From the NCBI GenBank assembly GCA_024207135.1, contig CP042428.1, positions 1,736,001 through 1,800,000 of the forward strand: a stretch of DNA of 64,000 nucleotides, read 5' to 3'. Below are positions 9,297-18,149 of this stretch, in pieces; within the stretch, counting starts at the first letter, position 1; each line of letters opens with the position of its first letter. Source of the stretch: Arthrobacter sp. C2. Lineage in GTDB: Bacteria; Actinomycetota; Actinomycetes; Actinomycetales; Micrococcaceae. The translations under genes and the position numbers were made by a program. The notes beneath the pieces were generated by a model that searched no databases, had not been told where the DNA came from, and saw only the letters and a list, made by a program, of their open reading frames with translations.

Positions 9297-9983
9297 TCAG
9301 CCCTGGTAGGCGGCGTCGAGCGCTTCCTGCCAGGCCGCGGTGTTGGCCTGCGCATCGGCGCCCGTGGCGAAGTCGTGCACCGTCAGCCCAACGGGGCCGC
9401 CGAAGGCGTTGCGGCCGAAGATCCGCACCAGTGCGTCGGAGGTGCGCAGACCCACGAAGTTCTCGTTGCGGAAGTCCACGGTGGCCCGGGTGGTTCCGCG
9501 CCCGGGCAGTTGGAGTTCCAGTTCGGCGCCGGCCGCGGCGTCGTCCAGGCCCAGGGCCGAAAGCCAGGTTTCCAGTGCGTTCGGGGCCTTAGAGGCCTCG
9601 GGTCCCTGGATGTCGCTGAAGGCCACCGGGAGCCCATCGAAGTGGCGCAGGTACTCGCCCAGGGTATGCAGGTAGAAGGCGGTGTGCTTGGAGGCCCCGT
9701 CGTATTGGTTGTCCCAGTCGTCGACGAAGATTCCCGAGTGGACGTAGCGCAGCGCGGTGCCGTTCTCCCCCGGGGTCAGCACGTGCTCGAGCTGGTTGAA
9801 CCAGCCGTCGGGTCCGTCCATCCGGGTAACCAGGTGCGTGGGGTACTCGTCCACCGTGCGCACGGAGGGCCATTGGTCCGTGGGGAACATCCAGGCTGCG
9901 GTGCCGTTGGTGACAGCTTCCCAGATCCGTTCCGGTGTGCTGTCGATCGCCAGTTCTTCGACGATCTCGAATTCCTTGCTCAT
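9297..9983 (-). CDS. SRPBCC (AHSA1-like) domain protein
   Basis: A 228-residue soluble protein whose N-terminal 150 residues look like the START/AHSA1 fold: EFEIVEELAIDSTPERIWEA, then a WMFPTDQW region and WFNQLEHVLTPGENGTALRY. The fold makes a hydrophobic ligand pocket; no ligand can be named. Its ATG overlaps the stop of the ArsR gene (ATGA), the classic ArsR-SRPBCC pairing in which the regulator controls both genes. The C-terminal 70 residues form a second, less typical portion. Confidence 0.75.
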   Translation of the reverse strand: MSKEFEIVEELAIDSTPERIWEAVTNGTAAWMFPTDQWPSVRTVDEYPTHLVTRMDGPDGWFNQLEHVLTPGENGTALRYVHSGIFVDDWDNQYDGASKHTAFYLHTLGEYLRHFDGLPVAFSDIQGPEASKAPNALETWLSALGLDDAAAGAELELQLPGRGTTRATVDFRNENFVGLRTSDALVRIFGRNAFGGPVGLTVHDFATGADAQANTAAWQEALDAAYQG

Positions 9984-10573
9984 GGCGTACCTTCCTTCAA
10001 GGTGGGGTGCAGGGCCACGACCAGGCGGTGGGCCCGGGCAGCGGGTGCGTTGGTGTTGTCGTGGTACTTGGTGGCGAGCCGGGCGACGGCGAGGCCGAGC
10101 TCGGCGCTGAATTCCGCCCGTTCGCGGGCGGATGCGAAGACGATGTCCGCGTCGATGGCGAAGGTACCGAAGCCCTTGCGCACCTTGCGTGCGCCGATGA
10201 GAAGGGCGCCGACCTCGCGGATCGTTCGTGCGGCCAGGGCAAGCAGCCAGGTTGCGGAGAATTCGTTCCGCAGGACCGCGGGCGCCGGGGTGAGCGACGC
10301 AAGACTTTGCGGCGAGATCACGTAGGACGCCGCGGTTGCCTGCATGAGCCGTTCGGTCATGATGCCCTTGTGGCGCAATTCCACCTGGGCCAGCAGCCCG
10401 AGTTCGGCCATCTGGTTCAAGTGGTAGGTGATTTTCTGGCGCGGGATCTCCAGCCTGGCCGCCAGCATGCTCGCCGAGGCGGGTTCGGCCAGCTCGGCCA
10501 GCAGCCGCTGGCGCATCGGGTCCAGCGTTGCCGCCGCGGCCCGCGGGTCTTCGATCACTTCGAGGTCCAACAT
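9980..10573 (-). CDS. ArsR-type winged-helix transcriptional regulator
   Basis: A 197-residue regulator with an N-terminal winged helix: MRQRLLAELAEPASASMLAA, then LEIPRQKITYHLNQMAELGL (recognition helix about 40-60). No metal-binding CxC motif is visible, so it probably senses a small organic ligand or acts with the SRPBCC protein encoded next. The gene begins 17 bp after a perfect 18-bp palindrome and overlaps the following gene by 4 bp, which supports autoregulation of a two-gene operon. Confidence 0.85.
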   Translation of the reverse strand: MLDLEVIEDPRAAAATLDPMRQRLLAELAEPASASMLAARLEIPRQKITYHLNQMAELGLLAQVELRHKGIMTERLMQATAASYVISPQSLASLTPAPAVLRNEFSATWLLALAARTIREVGALLIGARKVRKGFGTFAIDADIVFASARERAEFSAELGLAVARLATKYHDNTNAPAARAHRLVVALHPTLKEGTP

Positions 10574-10590
10574 GTTTCCAAGAATCTCAC

Positions 10591-10608
10591 TGACAAATTA
10601 ATTTGTCA
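10591..10608 (-). promoter_or_regulatory. Perfect 18-bp palindrome, likely ArsR operator
   Basis: TGACAAATTAATTTGTCA is identical to its reverse complement and sits 17 bp upstream of the regulator start codon. On the minus strand it contains TTGACA, a plausible -35 element, so binding would block the promoter. Confidence 0.8.
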
Positions 10609-10733
10609 ATGGATCGTCGAGGTCCGTAACCCGCTGCGGCGTTGCCCTCTCCTCGTGCGCGGGCTTGGCGGATCCATGGGAGAAAGCCCACGTTCCGGGC
10701 CACCGGCAAGGATTGTGTGAAACCCTGTTGGCA

Positions 10734-11663
10734 ATGAGTTTTTCCTCCAAGCCCCCGCCCAACCAATCAACGGGCAGCGCCCTGCTCCCCTGGTACGGCG
10801 CGTTGGTGCTGCTGGCTGCCCTCTTTTGGGCCTGCTACAGCTTCTTCGTGATGACCAAGCTCGGCCAATGGATCGACGAGGCGGCGTTGCTGGGCGGCGA
10901 GGCGTTCCTGGCTGCGGACAAGACCCGGGGCCCCGCGCTGGCCTTCCTGGACCACATGCCGGCGGCCTCGGCGCTGCTGGCCGGCGGATTCATCCTCTTT
11001 GCCCTGCTTCGCAGGCGCGATTTCCTGCGCCCCGCGGTAGCCGGGGCCCTGCTGCTGGGTGCCGCCGGATCCACCCAATTGCTCAAGCATGTGTTGCTGG
11101 TGCGGCCGGATTTGAACATTTCGGGCGCCTCGATGAACTCGTTCCCCTCGGGGCACACGACGTTCGCCGCCGCGGCCATGGCCGCGATCTTCATCGTCGC
11201 CCCCGTGGCGCACCGTCCGCCGGTGGCCCTGCTGGGCTGGGCCTACGCAGCGGTGGCCGGGGCCTCGACGCTGGTGCTGGGCTGGCACCGCCCCAGCGAC
11301 GTGCTTGCCGCCTACCTGGTGGTTGCTTGGTGGAGCGTGCTGGCCGGGTTGTTCCTGCGCCATGCCCACGGGAGCGGTCCCGGACCCCGCACCGCGGCCG
11401 CCGGCTCCAGGTCGGTTCCCGAGCGGCTCTTGCGCGCCTCAGCGGTGGTGGGCGCCGTGGCTGCGGCAGCGGCACTGGGCCTCGCGCTGGCCATGGACCA
11501 CCCGGCGATCGGTACCGTAGGGAACGGCGCCCTGTTCGTCTTCCTGGCCGTGGGCCTGGCATTGGTCCTTGGCACCGCCATGGTCACGGGCTGGTTCATT
11601 CATGAGCTTTTTGCCCGTTACGGGGCACCCATCCGCCGCCGGTTGGTCCGAGGAATGAAATAA
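10734..11663 (+). CDS. PAP2-family membrane phosphatase
   Basis: A 309-residue polytopic protein of the PAP2/type 2 phosphatidic acid phosphatase superfamily, which dephosphorylates lipid or prenyl phosphates at the membrane. The signature is spread as KHVLLVRPDLN, then SFPSGHTTFAAAAM and a later GWHRPSDVLAAYLV, giving the catalytic histidines. At least six hydrophobic segments follow the first one at about residues 20-42. The ATG at 10734 gives a sensible N-terminus; an upstream in-frame GTG-like start would add 23 uncharged-poor residues. The 3' end overlaps the convergent MFS gene by 46 bp. Confidence 0.87.
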   Translation: MSFSSKPPPNQSTGSALLPWYGALVLLAALFWACYSFFVMTKLGQWIDEAALLGGEAFLAADKTRGPALAFLDHMPAASALLAGGFILFALLRRRDFLRPAVAGALLLGAAGSTQLLKHVLLVRPDLNISGASMNSFPSGHTTFAAAAMAAIFIVAPVAHRPPVALLGWAYAAVAGASTLVLGWHRPSDVLAAYLVVAWWSVLAGLFLRHAHGSGPGPRTAAAGSRSVPERLLRASAVVGAVAAAAALGLALAMDHPAIGTVGNGALFVFLAVGLALVLGTAMVTGWFIHELFARYGAPIRRRLVRGMK

Positions 11664-12817
11664 CCGAAGATCCCCGCTCCCAGCAGCGAGATCCCGCCGA
11701 TCGCCATCACCCCGGCGCCCAGCGTCGCTACGGCCACCAGGACCGAGAGCAGCACCGGTCCGGCCATGGCGCCGGTGTCGGACATCAACCGCCACAGCCC
11801 CAGGAACTTGGGCCGCCCGGCCACCGGCGAGTAGTCGGCTCCCAGGGTCATCACGATTCCCGAGCCGATGCCGTTGCCGAATCCCAGCACCATGGCCACG
11901 GCCAGCATCGTGGGCATGGAGTGGGTCAGCGGCAGCAGGAACAGCGCCAACGACATCACCGCCATGCAGGGCACCGCGACCCAGGCCCGGCCGCGCTTGT
12001 CCATGACCTTGCCCGCGGGGTAGAAGATCAGCATGTCGATGGCCCCGGAGAACCCGTAGACCAACGAGATCGTGGCCGCGTCCAACCCGATGCTTTCGCC
12101 CCACAGGGGAAGCACGACCTGGCGGGTTGAGCGCACCGCGGAGATGCAAACGATGCCCAGCCCGATCCCCAGCAGGATCCGCCACTGGTCCTTGGCAATG
12201 GAGAGCATCGATCCCCCGGCGCGGCTTTGGCCTGCTTCAACCGGCGCCCGGGTCTCCAGGTCCGGAATCCACAGGCATACGACCGTGGCAATGGCCATGG
12301 CCACCATGCCCACCCAGTAGGCCCCGGCGATGCCGAGCCACTTCATGGCCAGGGTGGCGGCGAAAGGTCCGATGAAAACCCCGATGCGCATCACCCCGCC
12401 CAGGGTTGACATGGCCCTGGCCCTGAATTCCAGCGGGACGGCCTCGGCCAGATAGGTCTGCCGGGCCAGGTTGAACACGGCCCCGGCCATCCCCAGCATC
12501 GTCACGCCCACGGCAAAGAGGCCGAGGCTCGAGGGGACGATGCCCAGCACCATGCCCAGGGCCGCCCACCCTGCAGCGAAGACCATGGCCAGCCGTTCGC
12601 CGACCTTCGTGGTCAGCACCGCGGCGGGGACATTGGAAACCAGGGAGCCCACGCCGACCAGCGTGACGACCAGTGCGGCCGTGGCCAGGTTGGCCCCGCG
12701 GTCCAGGGCGGACAGGGCAATGATGGGCGTGACCGCACCCAGCCCCAGTCCGTACAGCAGGGAAGGTGAATACACTTTCACCGCGATCCTCCGCAGGCTG
12801 AAAGTTTGTGCACTCAT
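11618..12817 (-). CDS. MFS transporter
   Basis: A 399-residue major facilitator with about twelve membrane segments. It begins with a short basic cytoplasmic stretch, then LLYGLGLGAVTPIIALSALD; the loop 2-3 motif is VLTTKVGERLAMVFAAG, and a second-half motif YPAGKVMDKRGRAWVAVPCM repeats it. It lies 21 bp after the MBL hydrolase gene on the same strand and is likely co-transcribed with it. Its last 46 bp overlap the convergent PAP2 gene. Substrate unknown; the sequence resembles drug/metabolite exporters. Confidence 0.87.
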   Translation of the reverse strand: MSAQTFSLRRIAVKVYSPSLLYGLGLGAVTPIIALSALDRGANLATAALVVTLVGVGSLVSNVPAAVLTTKVGERLAMVFAAGWAALGMVLGIVPSSLGLFAVGVTMLGMAGAVFNLARQTYLAEAVPLEFRARAMSTLGGVMRIGVFIGPFAATLAMKWLGIAGAYWVGMVAMAIATVVCLWIPDLETRAPVEAGQSRAGGSMLSIAKDQWRILLGIGLGIVCISAVRSTRQVVLPLWGESIGLDAATISLVYGFSGAIDMLIFYPAGKVMDKRGRAWVAVPCMAVMSLALFLLPLTHSMPTMLAVAMVLGFGNGIGSGIVMTLGADYSPVAGRPKFLGLWRLMSDTGAMAGPVLLSVLVAVATLGAGVMAIGGISLLGAGIFGYFIPRTNRRRMGAP

Positions 12818-12838
12818 GTGTTCATCCTACTGAACGGG

Positions 12839-13675
12839 CTATGGCATGGTTTTGCTCAGCCTTTGCAGGAAGATCGTGGATTGTTCGGGGCCGTAGGGCA
12901 GCACTTCCAATTGGTGGGCGGTGGGGTCGAAGCTTCCGGTCGGCCAGGAGCGCACGATGGTTTCCCCTTCCAGGATTGCGGCCAGCATTTCGCGGTGCTG
13001 CCGGCGCACGAATTCCAGGTCAACCGGGTTTCCGTGCCCGGGCACCACCACCACGTCGTCGTCGCATTCGCGCACGAGCCTGCCCAGCACCTCCGCCCAG
13101 AGATAGGGGTTCGAATCCTCGAAGTTCGGCGGTCCGCCCTCCTCGACCAGGTCGCCGGTGTACAACACCTTGCCGCAGCGCACCAGAAGGTCTCCGCTGG
13201 TGTGCCCGGGGCCCAGGCCAAAGAGCTGCGCGGTGACATCGCCAAGCTCCAGCGTGCCCCCGGTTTCCGCGACGATGTTGGCCGGCACGACGATGCCCGA
13301 GTGGTCTCCCTGGCGCAGGGCCATTTCGGGTTCCAGGAAGCGCACCAGCTGGCGCTCGAACTCCCCGTTGCGGCGCAGGTGCTCGATTGCCGCTGCCGTG
13401 GCGTGGAAGTTCTCAACGCCCTGCGCGGCAAAGTAGCCGTTGCCAAAGACGTGGTCGCCGTGGGCATGGGTGTTGACCACAAGCAAGGGGAGGTCGGTGA
13501 TCTTGCGGATGGCCGCATACAGGCCCTCCGCTTCCCGCGGCCCGGAGCCGGTGTCGATGACAGCGGCGCGGTCCTGGCCCACGATCAGGCCGGTGTTCAT
13601 GGAAAATCCGTGGTTGAGCAGTCGCCAGCAATGCGGGGCAAGCTGTTCCACGCTGGGTACCAAGGGCTGCTTCAT
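12839..13675 (-). CDS. MBL-fold metallo-hydrolase
   Basis: A 278-residue metallo-beta-lactamase fold enzyme. The metal-binding THAHGDH motif lies in VVNTHAHGDHVFGNG (about 68-82), followed by GLGPGHTSGDLLV, LYTGDLVEE and the last ligand in VVVPGHGNPVDL. Size and motif spacing match hydrolases of the glyoxalase II/lactonase-like branch; the substrate cannot be assigned. The start MKQPLVPSVEQ at 13675 is preferred over longer in-frame starts because upstream residues are arginine- and proline-rich noise. The MFS gene follows 21 bp later, suggesting a hydrolase-exporter pair. Confidence 0.85.
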   Translation of the reverse strand: MKQPLVPSVEQLAPHCWRLLNHGFSMNTGLIVGQDRAAVIDTGSGPREAEGLYAAIRKITDLPLLVVNTHAHGDHVFGNGYFAAQGVENFHATAAAIEHLRRNGEFERQLVRFLEPEMALRQGDHSGIVVPANIVAETGGTLELGDVTAQLFGLGPGHTSGDLLVRCGKVLYTGDLVEEGGPPNFEDSNPYLWAEVLGRLVRECDDDVVVVPGHGNPVDLEFVRRQHREMLAAILEGETIVRSWPTGSFDPTAHQLEVLPYGPEQSTIFLQRLSKTMP

Positions 13676-13759
13676 GGCGGTTCCCCGTTTCCTCGGTGCC
13701 GGGCGGTGCCGGTGTTTTGGCGATATCCACATTCTGCATGAAAATCGGTCCGGGCAAAA

Positions 13760-13799
13760 CCGATTCCCCGGGGACCGCAGGGGCATGCCGGGGAATCGG
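13760..13799 (-). terminator. Hairpin between the small conserved gene and the MBL gene
   Basis: A 12-bp inverted repeat (CCGATTCCCCGG with CCGGGGAATCGG) and 16-nt loop lie just past the stop of the 66-residue gene on the minus strand, separating it from the MBL/MFS unit. Confidence 0.65.
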
Positions 13800-13825
13800 G
13801 TGGCACCACCGTGGAACGGCAGGTG

Positions 13826-14026
13826 CTAGGGAACGGTGATCTTGATCTTCCCGAAGGGGACGGTCTCGTCAACGAAGGCCTGTTCGGAATGGCCGCCGAG
13901 TCCGCGGATGTGAACCCCGTACTTGCCTTCGGCCATGGACTCCCGGAAGATCGGCATGACCGTTTCGATGTGGAGTTCGTCCTTGCCTACAAGGTAATGC
14001 TCGTATTCAGCAGGTAGCTTTTCCAT
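13826..14026 (-). CDS. Small conserved hypothetical protein
   Basis: A 66-residue soluble protein starting MEKLPAEYEHYLVGKDEL and ending GKIKITVP. Codon use is like that of neighbouring genes (mostly G or C at third positions), which argues for a real gene, but the ribosome site is poor. The glycine-rich IRGLGGHSEQAFVDETVPFG in the second half looks like a compact beta fold. I do not recognise a family. It is bounded by hairpins on both sides, so it is probably monocistronic. Confidence 0.6.
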   Translation of the reverse strand: MEKLPAEYEHYLVGKDELHIETVMPIFRESMAEGKYGVHIRGLGGHSEQAFVDETVPFGKIKITVP

Positions 14027-14163
14027 GGCATCAGGATAGTTGGTCGCCGCCGCTTTCAATAGGGGGTGGTGGGAAGCTGATCCGGGCCTCGGCCAAGGCG
14101 GTTGGCGATGGCGAGGCGAATCACGTGCCAGCGGCAGCATCCCTGAGCCCCGGCGGCGGATGC

Positions 14164-14215
14164 GCAGGTGCCCGCGGCGCGGTTCCATGAGGAACCTCTC
14201 GCCGCGGGCACCTGC
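14164..14215 (-). terminator. Nested hairpin terminator of the bkd operon
   Basis: A perfect 16-bp stem (14164-14179 with 14200-14215) encloses a second 6-bp hairpin GGTTCC-ATGA-GGAACC at 14181-14196. It lies 22 bp beyond the E2 stop codon on the minus strand. Confidence 0.8.
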
Positions 14216-14237
14216 TAGGCCGCGATACGGGAAACCG

Positions 14238-15671
14238 CTACAGGTCCGCCAGGACCGAGGCCGGGTTTTCCATTGCGTCGGCCACGAAGCGCAGGAAGCC
14301 GGCGGCCGTGGCGCCGTCGCAAACCCGATGGTCGAAGGCCAGCGTCAACTCGGTGACCTTGCGGACCGCGAGCTCGCCGTCCACGACCCAGGGCTTGTCG
14401 ATGATCCGCCCGACGCCCAGGATCGCAACTTCCGGGTAGTTGATGATCGCCGCGGAACCGTCGACGCCAAAGACCCCGTAGTTGTTCAGGGTGAAGGTGC
14501 CGCTGGTGAGCTCGGCGACCGTGGCCTTGCCGGAACGGGTGACCTCGGTCAACCGTGCCAGTTCGGCATTCAGCCCGCGGGCGCTGAGCAGCTGGGCGTT
14601 GCGGATGGACGGGACCATCAAGCCACGTTCTGTCTGCGCGGCAATGCCCAGGTTGATGCCCTCGAAGCCCACGATCTCGGCTTCACCCTGCGCGTTGTGC
14701 TCGATGCGGGAGTTGAGCGCCGGGTACTTCTGCAGCCCGGCAACCACGAAGCGCGCAATGAAGGCCAGCAGCCCCGGGGTGTTGTCCGGGTCGGTTCCCT
14801 TCATGGCCGAACGCATCCGCACCAGGTTGGTGGCGTCCACGTCCACCCAAACCGTGGCCTCGGGGATCTCGCTGCGCGACCGGCTCATGGCCTGGGCGAT
14901 GGTCTTGCGCACGCCGTTGATCGGGGTCCTGGTGGAAATTCCCAGGCCCGAGCGCGCATCGATTCCGCCCTCGGCCCCGGATGCCGAGGCAGCCTCGCGC
15001 GCCGGTTCGGCGGTCGGTGCCGCGGCCTGCGCCACCGGCGCTGCCGTGGTTGCGGCGGCAGCCGCCTCGATGTCCGAGCGCAGGACCAGCCCGCCGGCAC
15101 CACTGCCGTTGAGCGTGGCGATGTCGATGCCGTGGTCCCGGGCCAGTTTGCGCACCAGTGGCGAGATCACCAGAGGGGCGCGGCGCGGCACGGCGGCGGG
15201 CACCCCGATGGCGGTGGCCGGTGCGGTGCCGGCATCGGTGCGCGGGCGGCGCTTGCGTGCCTTGGCCGAGAGCCCCTCCGGGGTTCCGTAGCCGATAAGC
15301 ACGTTGCCCGAACCTTCGCTCGCCGGGGCCTTGGTTCCGGCTCGTTCCTCCTCGCGGTAGCTCTGGGCGACCTCGCGTTCCGGGATGCCGGACTTGGGTT
15401 CCACGGCGGGCGCCGCCGGGGCGACCGCGCCTTCCTCCAACACCGAAAACAGCGGGGAATCCACCAGCACCATTTCGCCGACGGTGCCGTGGAGCTCATG
15501 GACGGTTCCGGCGTAGGGGCTGGGCACCTCCACCATCGACTTGGCGGTTTCGACTTCCGCGACGGGCTGGTCGATGACGATGGTGTCGCCCACGGCAACC
15601 AGCCATTTCACCAGCTCGGCCTCGGTCAATCCCTCGCCAAGGTCCGGCAACAAAAAGGTCTTCACGCTCAT
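14238..15671 (-). CDS. bkdC: 2-oxo acid dehydrogenase E2 (branched-chain acyltransferase)
   Basis: A 477-residue E2 subunit. The lipoyl domain occupies about residues 1-80 with the lipoylated K44 in VETAKSMVEVPSP. A peripheral subunit-binding domain is seen in VISPLVRKLARDHGIDIATL (about 165-200), flanked by Ala/Pro-rich linkers, and the catalytic domain ends with the active-site H448 and D452 in FDHRVCDGA. A single lipoyl domain and the linked E1alpha/E1beta genes point to the branched-chain keto acid complex rather than the AceE-type pyruvate complex of actinobacteria. It starts by ATGA overlap with E1beta. No E3 gene is present here; a shared Lpd is expected elsewhere. Confidence 0.9.
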   Translation of the reverse strand: MSVKTFLLPDLGEGLTEAELVKWLVAVGDTIVIDQPVAEVETAKSMVEVPSPYAGTVHELHGTVGEMVLVDSPLFSVLEEGAVAPAAPAVEPKSGIPEREVAQSYREEERAGTKAPASEGSGNVLIGYGTPEGLSAKARKRRPRTDAGTAPATAIGVPAAVPRRAPLVISPLVRKLARDHGIDIATLNGSGAGGLVLRSDIEAAAAATTAAPVAQAAAPTAEPAREAASASGAEGGIDARSGLGISTRTPINGVRKTIAQAMSRSRSEIPEATVWVDVDATNLVRMRSAMKGTDPDNTPGLLAFIARFVVAGLQKYPALNSRIEHNAQGEAEIVGFEGINLGIAAQTERGLMVPSIRNAQLLSARGLNAELARLTEVTRSGKATVAELTSGTFTLNNYGVFGVDGSAAIINYPEVAILGVGRIIDKPWVVDGELAVRKVTELTLAFDHRVCDGATAAGFLRFVADAMENPASVLADL

Positions 15672-16768
15672 GCCCCTTCTTCCCATTGCAATGCATCCAC
15701 GGCATCCAGGATGCGGTCAACGGATGGCAGGTAGTACTTCTCGAGTTTCGGGGCCGGGTACGGGGTGTCGAATCCCGTCACGCGCAGCACCGGAGCAGCC
15801 AGCGAGTGGAAGCACCGCTCCTGGATCCGGGCGACGATCTCGCTGGAGACCGAGGCGAAGCCCGGCGCCTCGGCGATAACCACCGCGCGCCCGGTCTTGC
15901 GGACGGACTCGCAGATCGTTGCGTCGTCGAGCGGGACGATGGTGCGCACGTCGATGACCTCGAGGCTGCGGCCCTCCAGGGCTGCTGCCTCGGCCGCGGC
16001 CATCGCGGTGGACACCGAGGGACCGTAGGCGATCAGCGTCGCGTCGGTGCCCGAGCGGGCCACCGCGGCGCGCCCCTCGGTCGGTGGCACCGCATCGGTC
16101 TCGTGCGAGAGCCGCAGCGCCTCCAGGTCCACCTGCTCCTTGGTCCAGTACAGCTTCTTGGGTTCCATGAAAATGACCGGGTCCGGGGAGTCGATGGCCT
16201 CGCGCAGCATCAGGTACGCGTCGCGCACCGTGGCCGGGGTGAAGACCTTCAGGCCCGGGGTGTGGGCGTAGTAGGACTCGGAGGAGTCGCAGTGGTGCTC
16301 CACTCCCCCAATGCCGCCGGCATACGGGATGCGGATGACCATCGGCAGGGGCATCCTGCCCTTGGTGCGGTTGTGCATCTTGGCCACGTGCGAGGCGATC
16401 TGCTCGAAGGCCGGGTAGGCGAAGGCGTCGAACTGCATCTCGATGACCGGGCGCATGCCGTTCATCGCCATGCCGATGGCCATGCCCACGATGCCGGACT
16501 CGGCCAGCGGGGTGTCGAAGCAGCGCCCGGTGCCGAAGCGCTTGGTCAGGCCGTCGGTGATGCGGAAGACCCCGCCCAGGACCCCGACGTCCTCGCCGAA
16601 GACCAGGACCGAATCCTCCAGTGCCATGGCGTCGGCCAGGGCGCTGTTCAGCGCCTTGGCGAAGGTGACCGGCTGGGTCCCGGCGTCGGCGGTGCGTGCC
16701 GCGGCTGCGGCGGTGGCGGCTGAAACGTTGCCGTTGGCCGCCGAAGATGTGGTTGCCGTGGGGCTCAT
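15668..16768 (-). CDS. bkdB: 2-oxo acid dehydrogenase E1 component, beta subunit
   Basis: A 366-residue E1beta with a 40-residue Ala/Thr-rich N-terminal extension before the conserved core VTFAKALNSALADAMALEDS. Family stretches include VLVFGEDVGVLGGVFRITDG, FDTPLAESGIVGMAIGMAMN, and the C-terminal VIDVRTIVPLDD. Together with E1alpha it forms the heterotetramer that decarboxylates branched-chain 2-oxo acids and acylates the E2 lipoyl group. It overlaps both neighbours by 4 bp, so the three subunits are translationally coupled. Confidence 0.9.
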   Translation of the reverse strand: MSPTATTSSAANGNVSAATAAAAARTADAGTQPVTFAKALNSALADAMALEDSVLVFGEDVGVLGGVFRITDGLTKRFGTGRCFDTPLAESGIVGMAIGMAMNGMRPVIEMQFDAFAYPAFEQIASHVAKMHNRTKGRMPLPMVIRIPYAGGIGGVEHHCDSSESYYAHTPGLKVFTPATVRDAYLMLREAIDSPDPVIFMEPKKLYWTKEQVDLEALRLSHETDAVPPTEGRAAVARSGTDATLIAYGPSVSTAMAAAEAAALEGRSLEVIDVRTIVPLDDATICESVRKTGRAVVIAEAPGFASVSSEIVARIQERCFHSLAAPVLRVTGFDTPYPAPKLEKYYLPSVDRILDAVDALQWEEGA

Positions 16769-17934
16769 TTTGCGTCCTCCTCGCGGGCGAGTTCGTCGGC
16801 GAGCATCGCAGCCTGCTCGGCCATCTGGGTGGTGGGTGTCGAATAGACGTGGGCGAACAGGTCGGCCGGGTCGGGAACGTTTTCCGAGTTCATGCCGTCG
16901 CGCAGGGCCGTGGCGACGGCCTCCGCATGGGCGGTGATCCGTGCCTCGGTGTCCTGGGGCAGCAGCCCGGCATCGGCCAGGTAGGTGCGCATGCGGGTGA
17001 CCGGGTCCTTGTCGATCCAGCCCTGCACCTCGGAATCCTCGCGGTATCGGGTGGCGTCGTCGGCATTGGTGTGCGCCTGCATGCGGTAGGTGTGCGCCTC
17101 GACCAGCAGCGGGCCGTTGCCCTCTCGGGCCAGACGGACCGCACGGCCCAGCACGGCCAGCAGGGCCACCAGGTCGTTGCCGTCCACGCGCTCGCCGGCC
17201 ATGCCGTAGCCGACGGCCTTGTGGGCCAGGGAGGGTGCAACCGACTGCTGGGACAGCGGCACGGAGATCGCGTACTGGTTGTTCTGCACGAAGAAGATCA
17301 CCGGAAGGTTGAAGACCGCGGCGAAGTTCAGTGCCTCGTGGAAGTCGCCCTCGGACGTGGCGCCGTCGCCGCACATCGCCAGCACCACGGTGTCCTCGCC
17401 GCGCAGCTTGGCCGCGTGGGCCACGCCCACCGCGTGCAAAAGCTGGGTGGTCAGCGGCGTGGATTGGATCGAGACCTTGTACTGCTTCGGGTCATACCCG
17501 CTGTGCCAGTCCCCGCGGAACCCGGCCATCACTTCCATGGGCGCCACACCCTTGGCCATCACCGCGACGGTGTCGCGGTAGGTGGGGAACATCCAGTCGT
17601 TCTCGCCCAGGCACAGGGCAGCCGCCACCTGGCAGGCCTCCTGCCCGTGGCTGGAGGGATAGACGGCCATGCGGCCCTGGCGCACCAGGGCGGAATTCTG
17701 GTCGTTGACGCGCCGGCCAATGACCAGTTGCTCGTAGGCGTCCACCAAGGCCTTGGGGCTTGGCAGCGGGTATTCGTGGCCGGGTTCGGCCCCTTGCTGC
17801 CCCGAGGGGTGCAGCTTGCCGTTGATGTCGAGCATGTGGATTTCGGTGCGCGCAGGGAGCATGTAGTCCTCGGGGGTGATCCCGAATTTGCTGCTCACCT
17901 GCTCGATTGCATCGCGTGGTTCGGTGGTCGTCAC
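16765..17934 (-). CDS. bkdA: 2-oxo acid dehydrogenase E1 component, alpha subunit
   Basis: A 389-residue E1alpha. The ThDP motif runs from GDG at 189-191 (MCGDGATSEGDFHEALN) to NN at 218-219 (FFVQNNQYAIS). The phosphorylation-loop region reads EAHTYRMQAHTNADDATRYR. It opens a three-gene operon (E1alpha, E1beta, E2). A Lrp/AsnC gene is divergently placed 215 bp away, the usual arrangement for bkd operons induced by branched-chain amino or keto acids. Pyruvate specificity cannot be excluded from sequence alone, although actinobacteria normally use AceE for that. Confidence 0.9.
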   Translation of the reverse strand: MTTTEPRDAIEQVSSKFGITPEDYMLPARTEIHMLDINGKLHPSGQQGAEPGHEYPLPSPKALVDAYEQLVIGRRVNDQNSALVRQGRMAVYPSSHGQEACQVAAALCLGENDWMFPTYRDTVAVMAKGVAPMEVMAGFRGDWHSGYDPKQYKVSIQSTPLTTQLLHAVGVAHAAKLRGEDTVVLAMCGDGATSEGDFHEALNFAAVFNLPVIFFVQNNQYAISVPLSQQSVAPSLAHKAVGYGMAGERVDGNDLVALLAVLGRAVRLAREGNGPLLVEAHTYRMQAHTNADDATRYREDSEVQGWIDKDPVTRMRTYLADAGLLPQDTEARITAHAEAVATALRDGMNSENVPDPADLFAHVYSTPTTQMAEQAAMLADELAREEDAK

Positions 17935-18149
17935 GGTTCACGCCTTTCTGGTTTTTCGGGACAAGGGCATTGGGCCATGCCCACCCAAGCGTCAGTTCTT
18001 GCCTTAATTATGGGTATTTGGCATGAAACGTATCCAGCTTCTTGGAATATTCTGGAAAAGTGCGCATAGGATGACTACTCTTGGAGACAGATTGAAAGTG
18101 TGACCGTCGCTACATGACGGTTTTTGGACAAAGTGGAAAGAGGCATTTG
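17935..18149. promoter_or_regulatory. Divergent control region between the bkd operon and its Lrp-type regulator
   Basis: This 215-bp gap is AT-richer than its surroundings, notably at 18015-18062 (GTATTTGGCATG and TTGGAATATTCTGG). It must hold both divergent promoters. An imperfect dyad around GAATATTC near 18045-18052 is the best candidate for a Lrp-family site, but it does not match a defined consensus well. Confidence 0.5.

Noticed and set aside
18015-18062. A defined Lrp-binding palindrome in the bkd divergent region.
   Set aside because: The GAATATTC dyad is short and its arms do not extend well; kept only as a remark in the control-region entry.
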